Positions 52,321 to 60,643 are shown, counted from the first letter of the stretch. The stretch: 64,000 nucleotides of DNA from Chloroflexota bacterium (GCA_013112685.1 JABFGC010000001.1:62001-126000), one strand, 5' to 3'. Numbers and translations: made by a program. Notes: generated from the letters alone by a model not told the origin.

Positions 52321-53010
52321 CTACTCCGCTTGATGCAGGTTGCCAGGCGCATCCATGAGATGCCCAGACTTGACCGCTTTGGTTTGAAGATAGTCCGCGT
52401 TGTGCGGGTTGGGCGGCATGACGAGCGGAATGCGTCCATTCACCTGGATGCCGAGCGCCTGCAACCCCTCGATTTTGCGCGGGTTGTTGGTGATGAGGCG
52501 GACGGATTTGACCTGCATCGAGGCAAGCATGTGGGCGGCAATGCTGTAATCGCGTTCGTCGTCGCGGAAGCCCAACGCTTCGTTGGCTTGCACGGTATCC
52601 AGCCCCGAGTCCTGCAATTCATACGCGCGGATTTTATTGGTGAGCCCGATGCCGCGCCCCTCCTGCCGCAGATAGAGCAGAATGCCTTCGTCCATCTCGC
52701 CGATCATTTTCAGCGCAGACTCCAATTGGTCGCGGCAGTCACAGCGCAGCGAGCCAATGGCATCGCCCGTCAGACATTCGGAGTGCAGGCGCACAGGTAC
52801 ATTTTCATGATTCCACGGCATGCCCTTCACGAAGGCGGCGTGTTCCTTGCCGTCACGCGTGTCCGAAAAGGCGACAACGTGAAAATCGCCAAAGCGTGAT
52901 GGCAGTTCGGCGAATGCGACGACTTTAAGGCATACATGGTCGGAACCATATCCTTCGCAGTTGTGTTCCGCGACCAGCATTTCCCTGATCTGTTGATGGG
53001 GGTGTGTCAT
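52321..53010 (-). CDS. ribA: GTP cyclohydrolase II
   Basis: The 229-residue protein is RibA-type: RLHSECLTGDAIGSLRCDC holds the three zinc cysteines, YLRQEGRGIGLTNKIRAYEL the catalytic Arg/Tyr region, and ALGFRDDERDYSIAAHML the next block. It opens GTP to start riboflavin and deazaflavin synthesis. There is no N-terminal RibB domain, so this is the stand-alone form. It begins a minus-strand run toward a methyltransferase and ferredoxin. F420- or flavin-dependent enzymes in the window (LLM, DDN) need its products indirectly. Confidence 0.92.
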   Translation of the reverse strand: MTHPHQQIREMLVAEHNCEGYGSDHVCLKVVAFAELPSRFGDFHVVAFSDTRDGKEHAAFVKGMPWNHENVPVRLHSECLTGDAIGSLRCDCRDQLESALKMIGEMDEGILLYLRQEGRGIGLTNKIRAYELQDSGLDTVQANEALGFRDDERDYSIAAHMLASMQVKSVRLITNNPRKIEGLQALGIQVNGRIPLVMPPNPHNADYLQTKAVKSGHLMDAPGNLHQAE

Positions 53011-53059
53011 AATGTCTTTCCAGTCATGGCAGCAAGGGGTTGACGCTGCTCATTGTGGT

Positions 53060-53137
53060 TTACCTTTTCGATGAAATGATGGGCATAAAGACACCCGGTT
53101 CCTGTTTACAATCCATAGATTTTGAAGCAGTCGTCAT
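53060..53137 (-). CDS. Truncated ferredoxin-like gene, 25 aa
   Basis: The ATG at 53135-53137 overlaps the TGA of the peroxiredoxin gene and opens a 25-codon frame: MTTASKSMDCKQEPGVFMPI and a short tail. The CKQEPGVFMPI stretch matches CKQDPGVFIPV of the ferredoxin at 51.3 kb, just before the cluster cysteines, and then stops. It is probably a remnant of a second ferredoxin that was coupled to the peroxiredoxin, rather than a functional small protein. The stretch to 53010 holds no other recognised coding sequence. Confidence 0.45.
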   Translation of the reverse strand: MTTASKSMDCKQEPGVFMPIISSKR

Positions 53138-53610
53138 GGTTTGTTTTCCATTCCTTTTACAAACTCCAACAGTTCATGGCTTTCCTGAAGCCAGGTCATC
53201 GGATTGACGCTGCGCTTGATGTATTGAAGCAAACCATCTCGATCCACCACCACCGAGGCGGTGCGCTGGATGACAAAAGCTACTTTATCCAACCCAAATA
53301 ATTGATATACTGCGCGGTTAGGATCAGACAATACAGGGAAGGGCGTCTTGAGCGTCTCCGCATACTGGCGGGCGCGTTCGGGCGAATCGCCCAGAATCAC
53401 CAACACATCCGTGTTTGCTGCTTGAAAATCCGGAACCATGCGCCCCAACTGGGCGACGTGCGACCGGCATTGTATTCAGTTGTATTCGCGCACGAAAAAC
53501 AAAACGACGTGCGATTTGCCTTTATATTCCGCCAATCCGATTTGCCGTCCGTCATTTGCGGTCAGGCTGAAATCGGGCGCGGGAGAACCTACTGCCAAGT
53601 CAGTGCTCAC
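53134..53610 (-). CDS. Peroxiredoxin-like selenoprotein (AhpC/TSA family, U-x-x-C)
   Basis: A single frame of 158 codons is interrupted only by TGA at 53476-53478. Before it stands SHVVLFFVREYN and after it IQCRSHVAQLGRMVPDFQ, so the TGA is exactly the first cysteine of a C-x-x-C peroxiredoxin site (C-I-Q-C in homologues I recall). The flanking coding sequence is intact, and a hairpin of the bacterial SECIS type lies downstream, so the TGA most likely encodes selenocysteine (residue 45). The start is GTG at 53608-53610 after AAGGAG. The enzyme would reduce peroxides or disulfides. The alternative is a point mutation in a pseudogene, less likely given a second case at 57.3 kb. Confidence 0.85.
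53431..53467 (-). promoter_or_regulatory. Putative bacterial SECIS element after the peroxiredoxin UGA
   Basis: On the minus strand, 8 bases after the UGA, CCGG (53464-53467) can pair with CCGG (53431-53434), and between them CGCCC pairs with GGGCG (53441-53455) around the loop AGUUG. The loop starts about 25 bases after the UGA, in the usual 16-37 base range, and contains the expected GU. The fold was drawn by eye only. Confidence 0.45.
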
Positions 53611-53670
53611 AAGAATCTCCTTTTTCGGTTGGTGATGAGGATGCGGTAGTGTATAGGGAAACCAATTCCG

Positions 53671-54507
53671 TCAAGAAAATAAATCAGAAGAAATACCCTC
53701 GCCGTTCACGAGCGGATGCGCCTGGGAGAAATACTCTCGGCTCATCAAATCACGGACGAGGTCTTCCGGCAAACGACGAAATAGATTATCGGGTCCGAAC
53801 TGGGTACGGTGGGCGTTGATGGCATTCCACTTGGCTTCGTTGTAGGCGGCTACATCCATCAGCGCGGTAATCAGGTCATCGTTGAAACTGGGACGTAGGA
53901 GGATTTGGTCGAGCATGGAAGTGTCCAGTCCGCGCGCTTCCATGCGGTCGCGCAGTTCGGTGAAGAATTTCGTGGGGATGGCGGTGTAAAAGAGGCGACT
54001 GGGCTGGAAGGCGGGGACCCGCTTCGAGAAAGCGTCGCGGGTCGAGGCGGCGTGAAAGGCGGCGGTGGTGTAACGGCTGATGGCGATGTGGTCGGGATGT
54101 CCGTAGCCGCCGCCCGGCTCAAAGGTCAGGACGATTTCAGGTCGCAGGTCACGAATGATGCGCGTCAGGTGTTCGACAACTTCGCCTTCGGGGGCATTAA
54201 TGAAAGCGCGCGGATCCTGGTTTTCAGGCGTGCCGTCCATGCCAGAGTCGCGGTAGTCCAACAAAATTACTTCCTGAATTCCGAGGGCGCGGGCGGCGGT
54301 GCGCAGTTCTCCCTCGCGCACCCGTCCAAGCGTTTGCGGCGTGGCAAGGCTGGGATCGGAAATTTCGCCGACTTCGCCACGTGTAGCGCAGACAAGGGCG
54401 ATGGGATGTCCTTCGGCAGCATAACGCGACAGAGTTCCACCTGTCCCAAAGGATTCATCGTCAGGATGCGCAAAGACAGCCAACAGGGGGCGGGAGACGT
54501 TTGTCAT
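53671..54507 (-). CDS. PIG-L/LmbE-family N-acetylglucosaminyl deacetylase
   Basis: The 278-residue protein begins with LAVFAHPDDESFGTGGTLSR, the AHPDDE zinc-binding motif, followed by ICATRGEVGE-type sequence and GGYGHPDHIAISRYTTAAF with the second histidine motif. Enzymes of this family remove acetyl groups from GlcNAc-linked small molecules such as bacillithiol precursors. An anaerobic or microaerobic thiol role would fit the redox genes nearby, but the substrate is not shown. I chose the start at 54507 (MTNVSRP). It lies 1 base after the VOC gene. Confidence 0.85.
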   Translation of the reverse strand: MTNVSRPLLAVFAHPDDESFGTGGTLSRYAAEGHPIALVCATRGEVGEISDPSLATPQTLGRVREGELRTAARALGIQEVILLDYRDSGMDGTPENQDPRAFINAPEGEVVEHLTRIIRDLRPEIVLTFEPGGGYGHPDHIAISRYTTAAFHAASTRDAFSKRVPAFQPSRLFYTAIPTKFFTELRDRMEARGLDTSMLDQILLRPSFNDDLITALMDVAAYNEAKWNAINAHRTQFGPDNLFRRLPEDLVRDLMSREYFSQAHPLVNGEGISSDLFS

Positions 54508-54508
54508 A

Positions 54509-55441
54509 TTATCCTCCAACCGAAAACAACACGCTGTTTTGCGCGGGGTCTACTACCAGGATACCTTCATTGGTCTGGTTGTAAGGCATTTCGACTTCTT
54601 CGATGCGTGCCAAAAGTTGATCCCAGGCGGCGCGGTCAGGTAGGACGAAAGAAATATTTTTCAGTCCCAACGCATCGGGAGGCGGAGGCGGCGCGCCTTC
54701 TCCCTGCCAGGTGTTGTAACCGAGGTGATGATGATACCCGCCAGCCGAGACCATGCCCATGCGAAAGCCACTGCGCGCCACACCCATATCGTCAAAGCCG
54801 AGCAGTTCGTGGTAGAAGCGACGCGTCTCGTTCAGGTTGGCAACATACATGTGGAAGTGCCCCATATGAACTTCGGGCGGGACGGGTTCATCGAGGCGGT
54901 CATCTTTGGTCAGGTGGGCGAGGAGCGCGTCAACGTCGAGTGGTTCGCGCCCATCACTGGGTCTGCCATCGGCGTGACGGGCGTAAAAACTCCCGTCGGC
55001 ATTCACAACAAAAATCCCATCTTCAGGCGATTCACAATACAGTTCAATGTTGTTGCCTTCCGGGTCATCCAGGTAGGTGGTTTTGGTCATCACATGATCG
55101 GTGGGATAGTTGGGCCAGTGCATGGAAAACAGGCGGGAAATGACGCGGGCCAGTTCGCGGCGGTTGGGAAAGAGGATGGCGAAGTGATAGATGCCGGTTA
55201 CGCCGCGATAGCGTTTGCCATTTTGGATTTGGGTCAGGCGCACAAAATCTGCGCCGCCCGCGCCTAGACCGGCGCTGTTCTCGTCCTTCCAGTGCAAGCG
55301 CAAACCTAATACTTGCTGGTAAAAGGCAAGTTGATTCTTGAGGTCGGCGACCTTCAGATGGACGTAGCCTGGCTTGGTCTGTGGGTGGATGCGATGCGGA
55401 GATATGGCAACGGGTTGAGGGATAGGTGGGGTGGAGTTCAT
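54509..55441 (-). CDS. VOC-family dioxygenase/glyoxalase-like protein (two domains)
   Basis: The 310-residue protein has two vicinal-oxygen-chelate modules. The first starts PGYVHLKVADLKNQLAFYQQ and the second MGHFHMYVANLNETRRFYHE; metal-binding positions (His in HLKV, Glu in NNIELYCESPED) are in place. It resembles CatE-type catechol 2,3-dioxygenases or related proteins. Function might be ring cleavage or a similar reaction. It is followed by the PIG-L gene, 1 base apart. A promoter-like region lies upstream before 55534. Confidence 0.82.
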   Translation of the reverse strand: MNSTPPIPQPVAISPHRIHPQTKPGYVHLKVADLKNQLAFYQQVLGLRLHWKDENSAGLGAGGADFVRLTQIQNGKRYRGVTGIYHFAILFPNRRELARVISRLFSMHWPNYPTDHVMTKTTYLDDPEGNNIELYCESPEDGIFVVNADGSFYARHADGRPSDGREPLDVDALLAHLTKDDRLDEPVPPEVHMGHFHMYVANLNETRRFYHELLGFDDMGVARSGFRMGMVSAGGYHHHLGYNTWQGEGAPPPPPDALGLKNISFVLPDRAAWDQLLARIEEVEMPYNQTNEGILVVDPAQNSVLFSVGG

Positions 55442-55533
55442 TTTTCTCCTTCGATTACAGAGCGTTTAGTACTATTACTTACGGAAGAACAAACATGTAT
55501 CGTCATCTAGACCTTGCTTCTGCTTCCGTTGAA

Positions 55534-56031
55534 TCAACTTTTTACAGCGGCGGTTATATCTGCCGCGTTCACCGCGCGCCCCGTGACAAAATTGTAGGAG
55601 TCTATGACGAGTTGAAAGATCACGTTCAACTCCTGCATGTCCAGCGGCGTGTACAACATCACCATGCCGAGATTGCCCATATATGCCGCCATCGGGTGCG
55701 GCTCTGCCCAACCCTTTTCGATGGCTTCCTGCGCGCGTTCAGGCGAAAGCGAAACGTGCAAACTGCCATCGGGATGGATGTGCGCGAACTCGCGTCCGCG
55801 AGCGATGGATTCAGGGTGAGATAGAGGCAGGTCTTCGTCAAGCCAGATTGCCCGCGCCCCAGGCACGGAGATGACCGTCGGGCGGTTGGTCACATTCGGG
55901 AGGGAATATGCCAGCCGAAACAGTTCCGCATTTACTTCTGGCACAGGTTGTATACCAATCTGGGAATGCGGCATATTCTTGTTTGTCGGTGGACGCGTCC
56001 GCCTGCGTTGGGGAAGAGGGTTGTGTTCCAT
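55534..56031 (-). CDS. DUF5519-like (luciferase-domain) protein
   Basis: The 165-residue protein has EFAHIHPDGSLHVSLSPERA and EAIEKGWAEPHPMAAYMG, which I associate with the small luciferase/phospholipase-like domain DUF5519. The first 20 residues are Arg- and Pro-rich and may not be essential; the alternative ATG at residue 20 (MPHSQIG) is possible. Function is not known. GAAAGG precedes the ATG at 56031. It lies between the VOC gene and a DsbA remnant on the same strand. Confidence 0.65.
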   Translation of the reverse strand: MEHNPLPQRRRTRPPTNKNMPHSQIGIQPVPEVNAELFRLAYSLPNVTNRPTVISVPGARAIWLDEDLPLSHPESIARGREFAHIHPDGSLHVSLSPERAQEAIEKGWAEPHPMAAYMGNLGMVMLYTPLDMQELNVIFQLVIDSYNFVTGRAVNAADITAAVKS

Positions 56032-56097
56032 GATTTTTGATCCTTTCTAAGCGACTAAGGTTTTTGTAGTATTTCGGATTCCAGTGATTAACAGACG

Positions 56098-56222
56098 TTA
56101 TGTACTTGCCGCTTTCAACCTCGCTCTGCATCTCGTCCGCGTTTAGCCCGACTTGCAGGGCGGCAAGAGGCAGGGCATCTCATTTGCTGATATCCTGTCT
56201 CTTGCCGTAGAACTTAAAGTTG
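56098..56222 (-). pseudogene. Remnant of a FrnE/DsbA-like gene
   Basis: The minus strand reads NFKFYGKRQDISK, a stop, then DALPLAALQVGLNADEMQSE and VESGKYIT. The intact selenoprotein gene at 56.7-57.3 kb reads DKFYGRGQDIGKWEVLRAAA, EEAGLDAEEMQRLVGAGTY at the same place. The DNA is also alike over about 110 bases. No catalytic part remains, so it is a decayed second copy left by duplication. Confidence 0.75.
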
Positions 56223-56225
56223 GCT

Positions 56226-56615
56226 TTAGAATGCCAAGCTCAAGGCCCAGGGTTGGGGAATGGCAACGAACATCAGCGTGCAGCCCAACATGCAGAAATC
56301 TTTCATGAAGAAGGTCATGTCCATTTGGCGCTGCATGGGGTCTTGAATCGTCCAGAAGTTGTGCATGATGGATGCAACCGGGATGATAAACAGCACGATC
56401 AGGGCAATACCGACCAGCGGGTAAAGACCCAGCAGCAGGCTCAAGCCGCCCAGGATGATCATTGCGCCGCTGCCGCGCACGGCAAGCCCGGGAAACGGCA
56501 CGCCTTTGGATTGTGTCCAGGGAATCATGGCTTGCGCCTGGGCAAAATGGGCGTAACCGCCAAAGATCCAGTAAACGCCTGTGATGATCCGTCCAATCAG
56601 AAATACGATTTCCAT
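56226..56615 (-). CDS. DoxX-family membrane protein
   Basis: The 129-residue protein has four hydrophobic segments with the DoxX-type opening LIGRIITGVYWIFGGYAHFA and a second part AVRGSGAMIILGGLSLLLGL. DoxX proteins are small membrane components of quinone- or thiol-linked redox systems. It lies between a DsbA remnant and the intact DsbA selenoprotein gene, so it may interact with thiol redox. The start is at 56615 after AAAGGAG. Confidence 0.82.
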   Translation of the reverse strand: MEIVFLIGRIITGVYWIFGGYAHFAQAQAMIPWTQSKGVPFPGLAVRGSGAMIILGGLSLLLGLYPLVGIALIVLFIIPVASIMHNFWTIQDPMQRQMDMTFFMKDFCMLGCTLMFVAIPQPWALSLAF

Positions 56616-56720
56616 TTTCGTTCTCTCCTTTGAGTCTGTGTTTTTAAAGTTTTACAGTAAGCGCAGTGGTCATGAGATGGGTAAATTATTCCTTATGTCG
56701 CTGCCTCCAATTTGCCATGA

Positions 56721-57333
56721 TTATTTTTTGAGTTCGTTCTCGATTTGCTGTAACGCTTGCAGGAAGGCCTCATACGGCTGGGCGCCGACGATGGCGTAAC
56801 GGTCGTTCAAAACATAAGTCGGCACGCCGGTCACGCCGATCTGAGACGCCCTGGTTCACTTCCGACTGGACGGCGGCGGTGTATGTTCCCGCTCCCACCA
56901 GCCTTTGCATCTCTTCCGCGTCCAGCCCGGCTTCTTCGGCGGCGGCGCGCAGGACTTCCCATTTGCCGATGTCCTGTCCCCGGCCGTAGAACTTGTCGAA
57001 AACGATGCGGTGGAACTCAAGCCCATTTCCGCGCTGGAGGGCGTATTCCGTGGCTTCGTGCGCCAGCCGCGTGTTCGGGATATGGGTTGGGAAGACCATC
57101 TCCAGCCCGGCGGCGTTTGCCATTTGCTTCAAACGCGCGTTGGATTGGGCGGCGCGGGCTTTCACATATTCAGGCAGTTCCATGCCCTCCGGCGGCGTAT
57201 CGGGGCGCAAATAAAACGGGCGCCACTCGACCTGCGCGTTGTGCTTTTCAATTAGCGTTGCGACCACACCCTGGCCGACATAACACCACGGTCAGACGTA
57301 GTCGGAAAAAATTGTGAGTTTGATTTGATCCAT
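56721..57333 (-). CDS. FrnE/DsbA-like selenoprotein (U-P-W-C), with one frameshift
   Basis: The frame starts MDQIKLTIFSDYV, then TGA at 57292-57294 (codon 14), then PWCYVGQGVVATLIEK. In FrnE-type DsbA proteins this place is C-P-W-C-Y, so the TGA stands exactly for the first active-site cysteine. A SECIS-like hairpin follows, supporting selenocysteine. The rest is FrnE-like: EWRPFYLRPDTPPEGMELPE, IPNTRLAHEATEYALQRG. Near 56853 one extra base in a GGG run changes the frame; corrected, the end reads QIGVTGVPTYVLNDRYAIVG and stops at 56721. It would oxidise or isomerise thiols, about 204 residues long. Neighbours DoxX and the degraded copy fit a thiol-redox locus. Confidence 0.87.
57261..57277 (-). 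promoter_or_regulatory. Putative bacterial SECIS element after the DsbA-like UGA
   Basis: On the minus strand CGGCC and GGUCG form a 5-base stem (57273-57277 with 57261-57265) with the 7-base loop AGGGUGU. The loop begins 20 bases after the UGA, within the usual range. The AGG(G)U loop resembles that of the E. coli fdhF element (AGGUCU). It was folded by eye only. Confidence 0.5.
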
Positions 57334-57351
57334 TTTTCTTTCCTTTACTTT

Positions 57352-57777
57352 TTACGATTTGGGGCGCAAAATCACCATCGGAATTTCGCGCTGAGTGCGC
57401 TTCTGGTAGCCTTCAAAGGCGGGGGCTTTCTCAACCAGTTGCGCCCACAACCGTTCTTTCTCCTCCGAATCCGCCTGTTTTGTTGTCACCAAACTCATAA
57501 CGCCGCCAATTTCGATTGTTGCTTGCGGGCTGTTTTTCAGATTGAGCCACCAAGCCGGGGGCATTTCCCCTCCGTTGTTGGAGGCAGTAATAATGTAGTT
57601 GGGACTCTCACTGAGGTACATTACCGGCACAGTATGTTTCTTCCCAGTCTTACGTCCAGTGGTGGTAAGCAGAAGCACCGGCATTGCTCCAAGACGACCG
57701 CCCACTTTTCCGCCGGTTCGACGGTACAGAAAAACGTAGATCGTCATAACCAATCTCATCAGCCATTTGCCAAACAT
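57352..57777 (-). CDS. Deazaflavin-dependent nitroreductase-like (DDN) protein
   Basis: The 141-residue protein contains PVLLLTTTGRKTGKKHTVPV, YIITASNNGGEMPPAWWLNL and a C-terminal REIPMVILRPKS. This is the pattern of the DDN/F420-dependent split-beta-barrel family, which transfers electrons to quinones or nitro compounds. An N-terminal hydrophobic stretch may contact the membrane. It lies 18 bases upstream of the DsbA-like gene on the same strand, so it may be in its transcript. F420 use is inferred from the family and from the LLM enzymes nearby. Confidence 0.85.
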   Translation of the reverse strand: MFGKWLMRLVMTIYVFLYRRTGGKVGGRLGAMPVLLLTTTGRKTGKKHTVPVMYLSESPNYIITASNNGGEMPPAWWLNLKNSPQATIEIGGVMSLVTTKQADSEEKERLWAQLVEKAPAFEGYQKRTQREIPMVILRPKS

Positions 57778-57799
57778 GCAATTCCTCTATTCTTTCAAG

Positions 57800-58497
57800 T
57801 CAGGCGCTTTGTAGATGCGCGTCAAAAAACGCCAGGGTGCGCTTCCAGGCATCAGCGGCGGCTTCGGCGTTGTAGGCGGGACCCGTTTCATTGAAAAAGG
57901 AGTGGCGTACATTCGGATAGATTTTGATGTCGCGGGCCACCTGATGCGCTTCGAGCCGCTCTTCCAACTGGCGGGCAGCGCTGGCGGTGAAATCCTTTTC
58001 AGGGTAACTACCGACAATCGGACAGGATCCAGCCAGGGCGTCGAGCGGACGCGGGTTTGTCCATAAAAGACCGAGGCGGCGCGCAGATCTTTATCCACGC
58101 AAGCCAGTTGCAGGGCGTAACTTCCGCCCATGCAGAAACCGATCGCGCCCACGCGCTTCGCTTGGACCTCGGGCCGGTTTCGTAAAACATCCAGTGCGGC
58201 GCGCAACTCGCCGACCACGCCGTTGCTCAGCGGGCGGACGAGGATGCCGTGGAAGATGCGCGTCATGCAGGCGACGCGGCTGCCGGCGCTGAATAAATCC
58301 ACTGCCAGCGCGGCGTAGCCTTCATTGGCGAAACGCCGGGCAATATCGCGGATATTTTCGTTCAGCCCAAAGATTTCGTGGATGACAACCACGCCGGGGA
58401 AAGGACCTGCGCCTGCGGGCTTCGCCAGGTAGGCGTCCAGGGTTCCGCCTTGCGGGCGGGGAACCGTCAGGGTTTCAGTGAGCGGGTCAATGTTCAT
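57800..58497 (-). CDS. Dienelactone hydrolase family protein, frameshifted
   Basis: The first frame reads VVVIHEIFGLNENIRDIARR (oxyanion region) and VGAIGFCMGGSYALQLACVD (nucleophile Cys in GFCMGG). After residue 146 it drifts into Arg/Pro-rich sequence. One base out, the protein continues LDALAGSCPIVGSYPEKDFT and FFNETGPAYNAEAAADAWKR, ending at 57800-57802. The break is near 58055, where AAA needs one more A to give G-Q-N-P-R-P-L. The restored enzyme has about 232 residues, as in the DLH family. It starts in an ATGA overlap with the stop of the thioredoxin-like gene. Confidence 0.82.
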
Positions 58498-59112
58498 TTC
58501 AATATGTCCACGATCTCCTGCACAGTGGCGGCTTGCAGACTTTCGGCATACCAGGTTTCCATCTCGATCTTCAGACCAGTGTAGATGTGAGCGAGGCGGG
58601 TCTTGCGTTTTTCTTTGCTCAGGCTGGCATCCTGTTGAATGGCTTGTGTCTCTGGATGTTCTTCTTTCCAGCGTTTGATGCGCTCATTGGCGGCTTTGGG
58701 GCGCTCGACCCACGTCCCGATCAGTTGAAAGGCTTCATCCAGAACGGCGAAGACGGGGATGGCGGCGATGCCGCCTGCGGCGAACCAGGCTTGCAGCCAG
58801 CCAGCGTGAGCGAATGAAGACGCGCGTTTCCATGGCGGGAGCTGCCTCCGTCAGGCGCGCCAGGATCGGCAGATTCATCAGGCAATCGGTGCACCAATCC
58901 TCGGTCATCACCAGAACGCGGAGGGGGCGCTGAAGCGCGGCCGCGGCCGCGCGTTCCTCTTCGCTGAGTTGGACGGTCTCAAGGCGGCGCATCATTATGT
59001 CTTGATCTACACTCATCTGCGCAACGAAATCAGGCAGGGTAAGACCCTGCTTCCAGCGTGAGGCATTCATGGGCAGCGCAGTTCGAGGAGAAGAGGCAGG
59101 TTGGTCTGTCAT
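58494..59112 (-). CDS. Thioredoxin-fold protein, frameshifted
   Basis: The first frame of 206 codons has LVMTEDWCTDCLMNLPILAR (C-T-D-C, about residues 71-74), a thioredoxin-like site. After residue 103 (ETRVFI) the sequence turns Arg-rich; in the neighbouring frame it continues AHAGWLQAWFAAGGIAAIPV, then FAVLDEAFQLIGTWVERPKA, and ends in EIVDILK at 58494-58496. The break is near 58820 and is a gain of one base. The restored protein of about 205 residues belongs to a family of larger thioredoxin-like proteins. It lies between the MFS gene (7 bases) and the DLH gene (overlap). Confidence 0.72.
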
Positions 59113-59118
59113 AAGCAG

Positions 59119-60642
59119 TCAATCCGCGCTGGCAAGATCAACCGCCGAATTCGACTGCGCGGCGTCCGGCTCGCCTCCTTCAGAGGCGGCGCCGCGGCGC
59201 GCGAAGTCGGTCAATTTGCGCCGCGGGGCGAAGAAGATGGCGACCAGTCCCAACAGGGCGGCAATGAAGGCAATGGTGAAGACCAGATTGATGGAATTTG
59301 CCATTGCCAGGCGCGCGCTTTCCGCGATCGCCAGTTGCGAGCCGGGAGCGGGATTGAGCAGTTGTTGAATGATGCTCACGTCCTGCCCTGCCGCGCGCAG
59401 GTCAGAGGTCAGGCGAAGAGCGAGCGCCGCGCCCATCACGCTTACGCCGAGCGTCCCGCCGATCGTGCGGCTGAACTGAACCGTGGCGGTGGCCGCGCCG
59501 AGGTGACGGCGTTCCACACTGGACTGGACGGCAATCAGGAGGGACGGGATCGAAAATCCCATACCGATGCCCATCAGGGCGACGAAGACCATCAACAGGG
59601 TTTGGCTGACGGTGACGCTCGCTTGCGACATGAGGAAGGTCCCCAGACTAAGCGACGTCATGCCAATCAATCCCAGCCTCCAATAACCGACTTTCAACAT
59701 CAGGCGCGCGCCAATGATGCTTGCCGTCACCCAGCCGAGGAGCATGGGGGTGATCGTAACGCCGGCCTGCGTAGCGCTGGTTCCCAATACAGATTGCACA
59801 AACAATGGGATAAAGGATGTGCTGCCGAACATCGCCCAGCCTGCCAGCAGGCCGTGTACCACCGCAACCGAGAACAGGCGGTCGCGGAAGAGATTCAGCG
59901 GCAGAAGCGGATCCACGGCGCGGCGTTCCACCCATAGCAGAACCGCGAAGAGAACCACCGCCAGACTGATCAGTGCCCAACTGCCCGGCGTTCCCAACTC
60001 CATGAGTCCGAAGAGAAGCGCAACCACGCCGGCCGTCAAAAGACCCGCGCCGGCGTAATCCACCACAGGGGTTTCGTGATGTTGAACCTGGTCTCGCCAG
60101 GCGAGCGCCACCAGCGTTGCGGCAAGTAAACCGGGGATGACGTTGACGTAAAAAACCCAGCGCCAGGACAGTTGGTCCACCAGGAAACCGCCCAACAGCG
60201 GACCGATAATGGACGACACGCCCCACACGCCGGAGAATAATCCCTGCATGCGGGCGCGCTGCTGCAGCGAGAACATCTCGCCGATCATGATGAACGCCAG
60301 CGGCTGGATGCCGCCCGCGCCCAATCCCTGAATGGCGCGGAAGATGATGAGCTGGGTCATGTTGTTTGCCAGCCCGCTCAATGCCGAACCAAGCAGAAAC
60401 AGTCCCATGGCGAAGAGGTACAGGCGGCGGCGCCCGAACAGGTCGGACAACTTGCCGTAGAGCGGGACGGTGGCGGTCGAAGCCAGCATGAACGCCGCGA
60501 AGACCCACGAGTAATGTTCCAGCCCGCCCAACTGCCCAATGATGGTAGGCATGGCGGTTGCGATGACGGTCGATTCCATCGAAGCCATGAACAGGCTGAG
60601 CATAACACCCAGCGTGACGATGATGATGCGCTTGCGTGACAT
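59119..60642 (-). CDS. DHA2-family MFS drug transporter (EmrB/QacA-like)
   Basis: The 507-residue protein has 14 hydrophobic segments. It carries the loop GKLSDLFGRRRLYLFAMGLF between helices 2 and 3 and GVWGVSSIIGPLLGGFLVD near helix 5, both diagnostic of drug:proton antiporters. It would export toxic organic compounds. The ATG at 60642 is preceded by the luciferase-like gene's stop at 60644, so the genes are in one operon. A short charged tail follows the last helix. No MarR- or TetR-type regulator is beside it except the one at 62.8 kb. Confidence 0.9.
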   Translation of the reverse strand: MSRKRIIIVTLGVMLSLFMASMESTVIATAMPTIIGQLGGLEHYSWVFAAFMLASTATVPLYGKLSDLFGRRRLYLFAMGLFLLGSALSGLANNMTQLIIFRAIQGLGAGGIQPLAFIMIGEMFSLQQRARMQGLFSGVWGVSSIIGPLLGGFLVDQLSWRWVFYVNVIPGLLAATLVALAWRDQVQHHETPVVDYAGAGLLTAGVVALLFGLMELGTPGSWALISLAVVLFAVLLWVERRAVDPLLPLNLFRDRLFSVAVVHGLLAGWAMFGSTSFIPLFVQSVLGTSATQAGVTITPMLLGWVTASIIGARLMLKVGYWRLGLIGMTSLSLGTFLMSQASVTVSQTLLMVFVALMGIGMGFSIPSLLIAVQSSVERRHLGAATATVQFSRTIGGTLGVSVMGAALALRLTSDLRAAGQDVSIIQQLLNPAPGSQLAIAESARLAMANSINLVFTIAFIAALLGLVAIFFAPRRKLTDFARRGAASEGGEPDAAQSNSAVDLASAD

Positions 60643-60643
60643 A

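Noticed and set aside
53905..55143. A 412-codon open frame on the plus strand
   Set aside because: It lies antisense to the PIG-L and VOC genes, both of which show family motifs. Its translation is Arg/Gly-rich and unlike any family, so it is a shadow caused by G+C-rich codons.
59648..60508. A 286-codon minus-strand frame inside the DHA2 transporter
   Set aside because: It shares the strand but not the frame of a 14-helix transporter with clear signatures. The alternative protein has no family features.
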